This document shows positions 5,941-6,306 of a DNA stretch of 6,306 bases, piece by piece. The position numbers were made by a program, and so were the translations under genes. The notes under the pieces are model-generated. The model saw only the letters and a list, made by a program, of their open reading frames with translations, did not search any database and was not told the DNA's origin. The stretch's first letter is position 1, and each line of letters opens with the position of its first letter. The stretch lies in NCBI GenBank assembly GCA_007117525.1, contig SKGJ01000408.1:1-6306 (forward strand). The letters run 5' to 3'. The DNA is from Alkalimonas sp. (lineage in GTDB: Bacteria; Pseudomonadota; Gammaproteobacteria; Enterobacterales; Alteromonadaceae).

Positions 5941-6306
5941 TTATTTTAATAGGGTGGTGCCAGCGGGCGTGCCAACCAGCACTTTGTCGGCGGCGCGAAT
6001 GGCAAAAATGCCATTGGTGACCACACCAACGATGTTGTTGATTTGTGCCTCCAGCTGTATCGGCTGATGAATTTCCAGCCCATGCACATCCAGGATCACG
6101 TTGCCGTTGTCGGTGGTAACGCCATCACGCAACACAGCGCGGCCGCCCAATTTATTCAACTCACGAGCCACGTAGCTGCTGGCCATTGGGATCACTTCTA
6201 CCGGCAAGGGGAAACGACCCAGCACCGGGACCTGCTTGCTTTCATCGACAATGCAGATAAAGGTTTCCGCCACTGCAGCGACGATTTTTTCCCGGGTCAG
6301 GGCTGC
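5941..6306 (-). CDS. rpiA: Ribose-5-phosphate isomerase A, C-terminal part (5' end beyond window)
   Basis: The minus strand is open from the right edge to the TAA at 5941-5943, giving 121 residues. It starts AALTREK, which matches the conserved catalytic block of RpiA whose Glu (here fragment residue 6) is the general base E103 in E. coli. The segments [20 protein letters not shown] and [12 protein letters not shown] are characteristic of RpiA and continue to the normal C-terminus. By comparison with the 219-residue E. coli protein, about 97 residues lie outside the window. The enzyme interconverts ribose 5-phosphate and ribulose 5-phosphate in the pentose-phosphate pathway. It lies directly upstream of serA, a pairing also seen near serA in other Gammaproteobacteria, although in E. 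coli the two genes are spaced further apart. Confidence 0.96.
   Translation of the reverse strand, partial: AALTREKIVAAVAETFICIVDESKQVPVLGRFPLPVEVIPMASSYVARELNKLGGRAVLRDGVTTDNGNVILDVHGLEIHQPIQLEAQINNIVGVVTNGIFAIRAADKVLVGTPAGTTLLK

Overview
This window carries ordinary housekeeping chromosome from a gammaproteobacterium. The encoded GltX, SerA and RpiA proteins read through at E. coli-like length and nearly E. coli-like residue numbering. The tRNA-Val/gltX neighbourhood also resembles the E. coli valU-valX-valY-lysV/gltX locus. The response-regulator/TPR protein and the style of the genes suggest a marine or aquatic Alteromonadales-like lineage (Shewanella/Rheinheimera/Alishewanella type), but genus is inference only. 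There is no plasmid, phage, transposase, CRISPR or defence gene.

Layout. At 1-1448 (minus) is a large 5' part of a receiver-TPR response regulator that runs off the left edge. Its receiver has Ala where the phosphorylated Asp should be. At 1619-1913 (minus) is a tRNA-Val cluster: two identical tRNA-Val(UAC) genes followed by a decayed third copy, driven by a near-perfect sigma-70 promoter at 1931-1958 with a GC-rich discriminator. Divergent from this is gltX (2102-3511, plus), glutamyl-tRNA synthetase, with an extended -10 promoter. A 233-bp gap (3512-3744) holds two hairpins and a good promoter. It is followed by a DUF481 outer-membrane protein gene (3745-4536, plus, GTG start). That gene converges on serA (4660-5886, minus), and the two share one perfect 19-bp-arm bidirectional terminator. 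Between this terminator and the serA stop lie nine perfect copies of a 7-bp repeat. Upstream of serA on the same strand is the 3' end of rpiA (5941 to beyond 6306).

How the parts relate. The tRNA-Val operon and gltX are translation genes sharing a divergent control region, and both promoters have GC-rich discriminators typical of growth-rate or stringent control. rpiA and serA lie 54 bp apart in the same direction, in the order rpiA then serA, linking pentose-phosphate metabolism to the first step of serine synthesis. The response regulator and the DUF481 protein have no visible functional link to their neighbours.

The points most worth a second look are the heptamer array that fills the serA 3' untranslated region, the phospho-acceptor loss in the response regulator, and the decayed tRNA-Val copy. 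I found no convincing undescribed multi-gene system.
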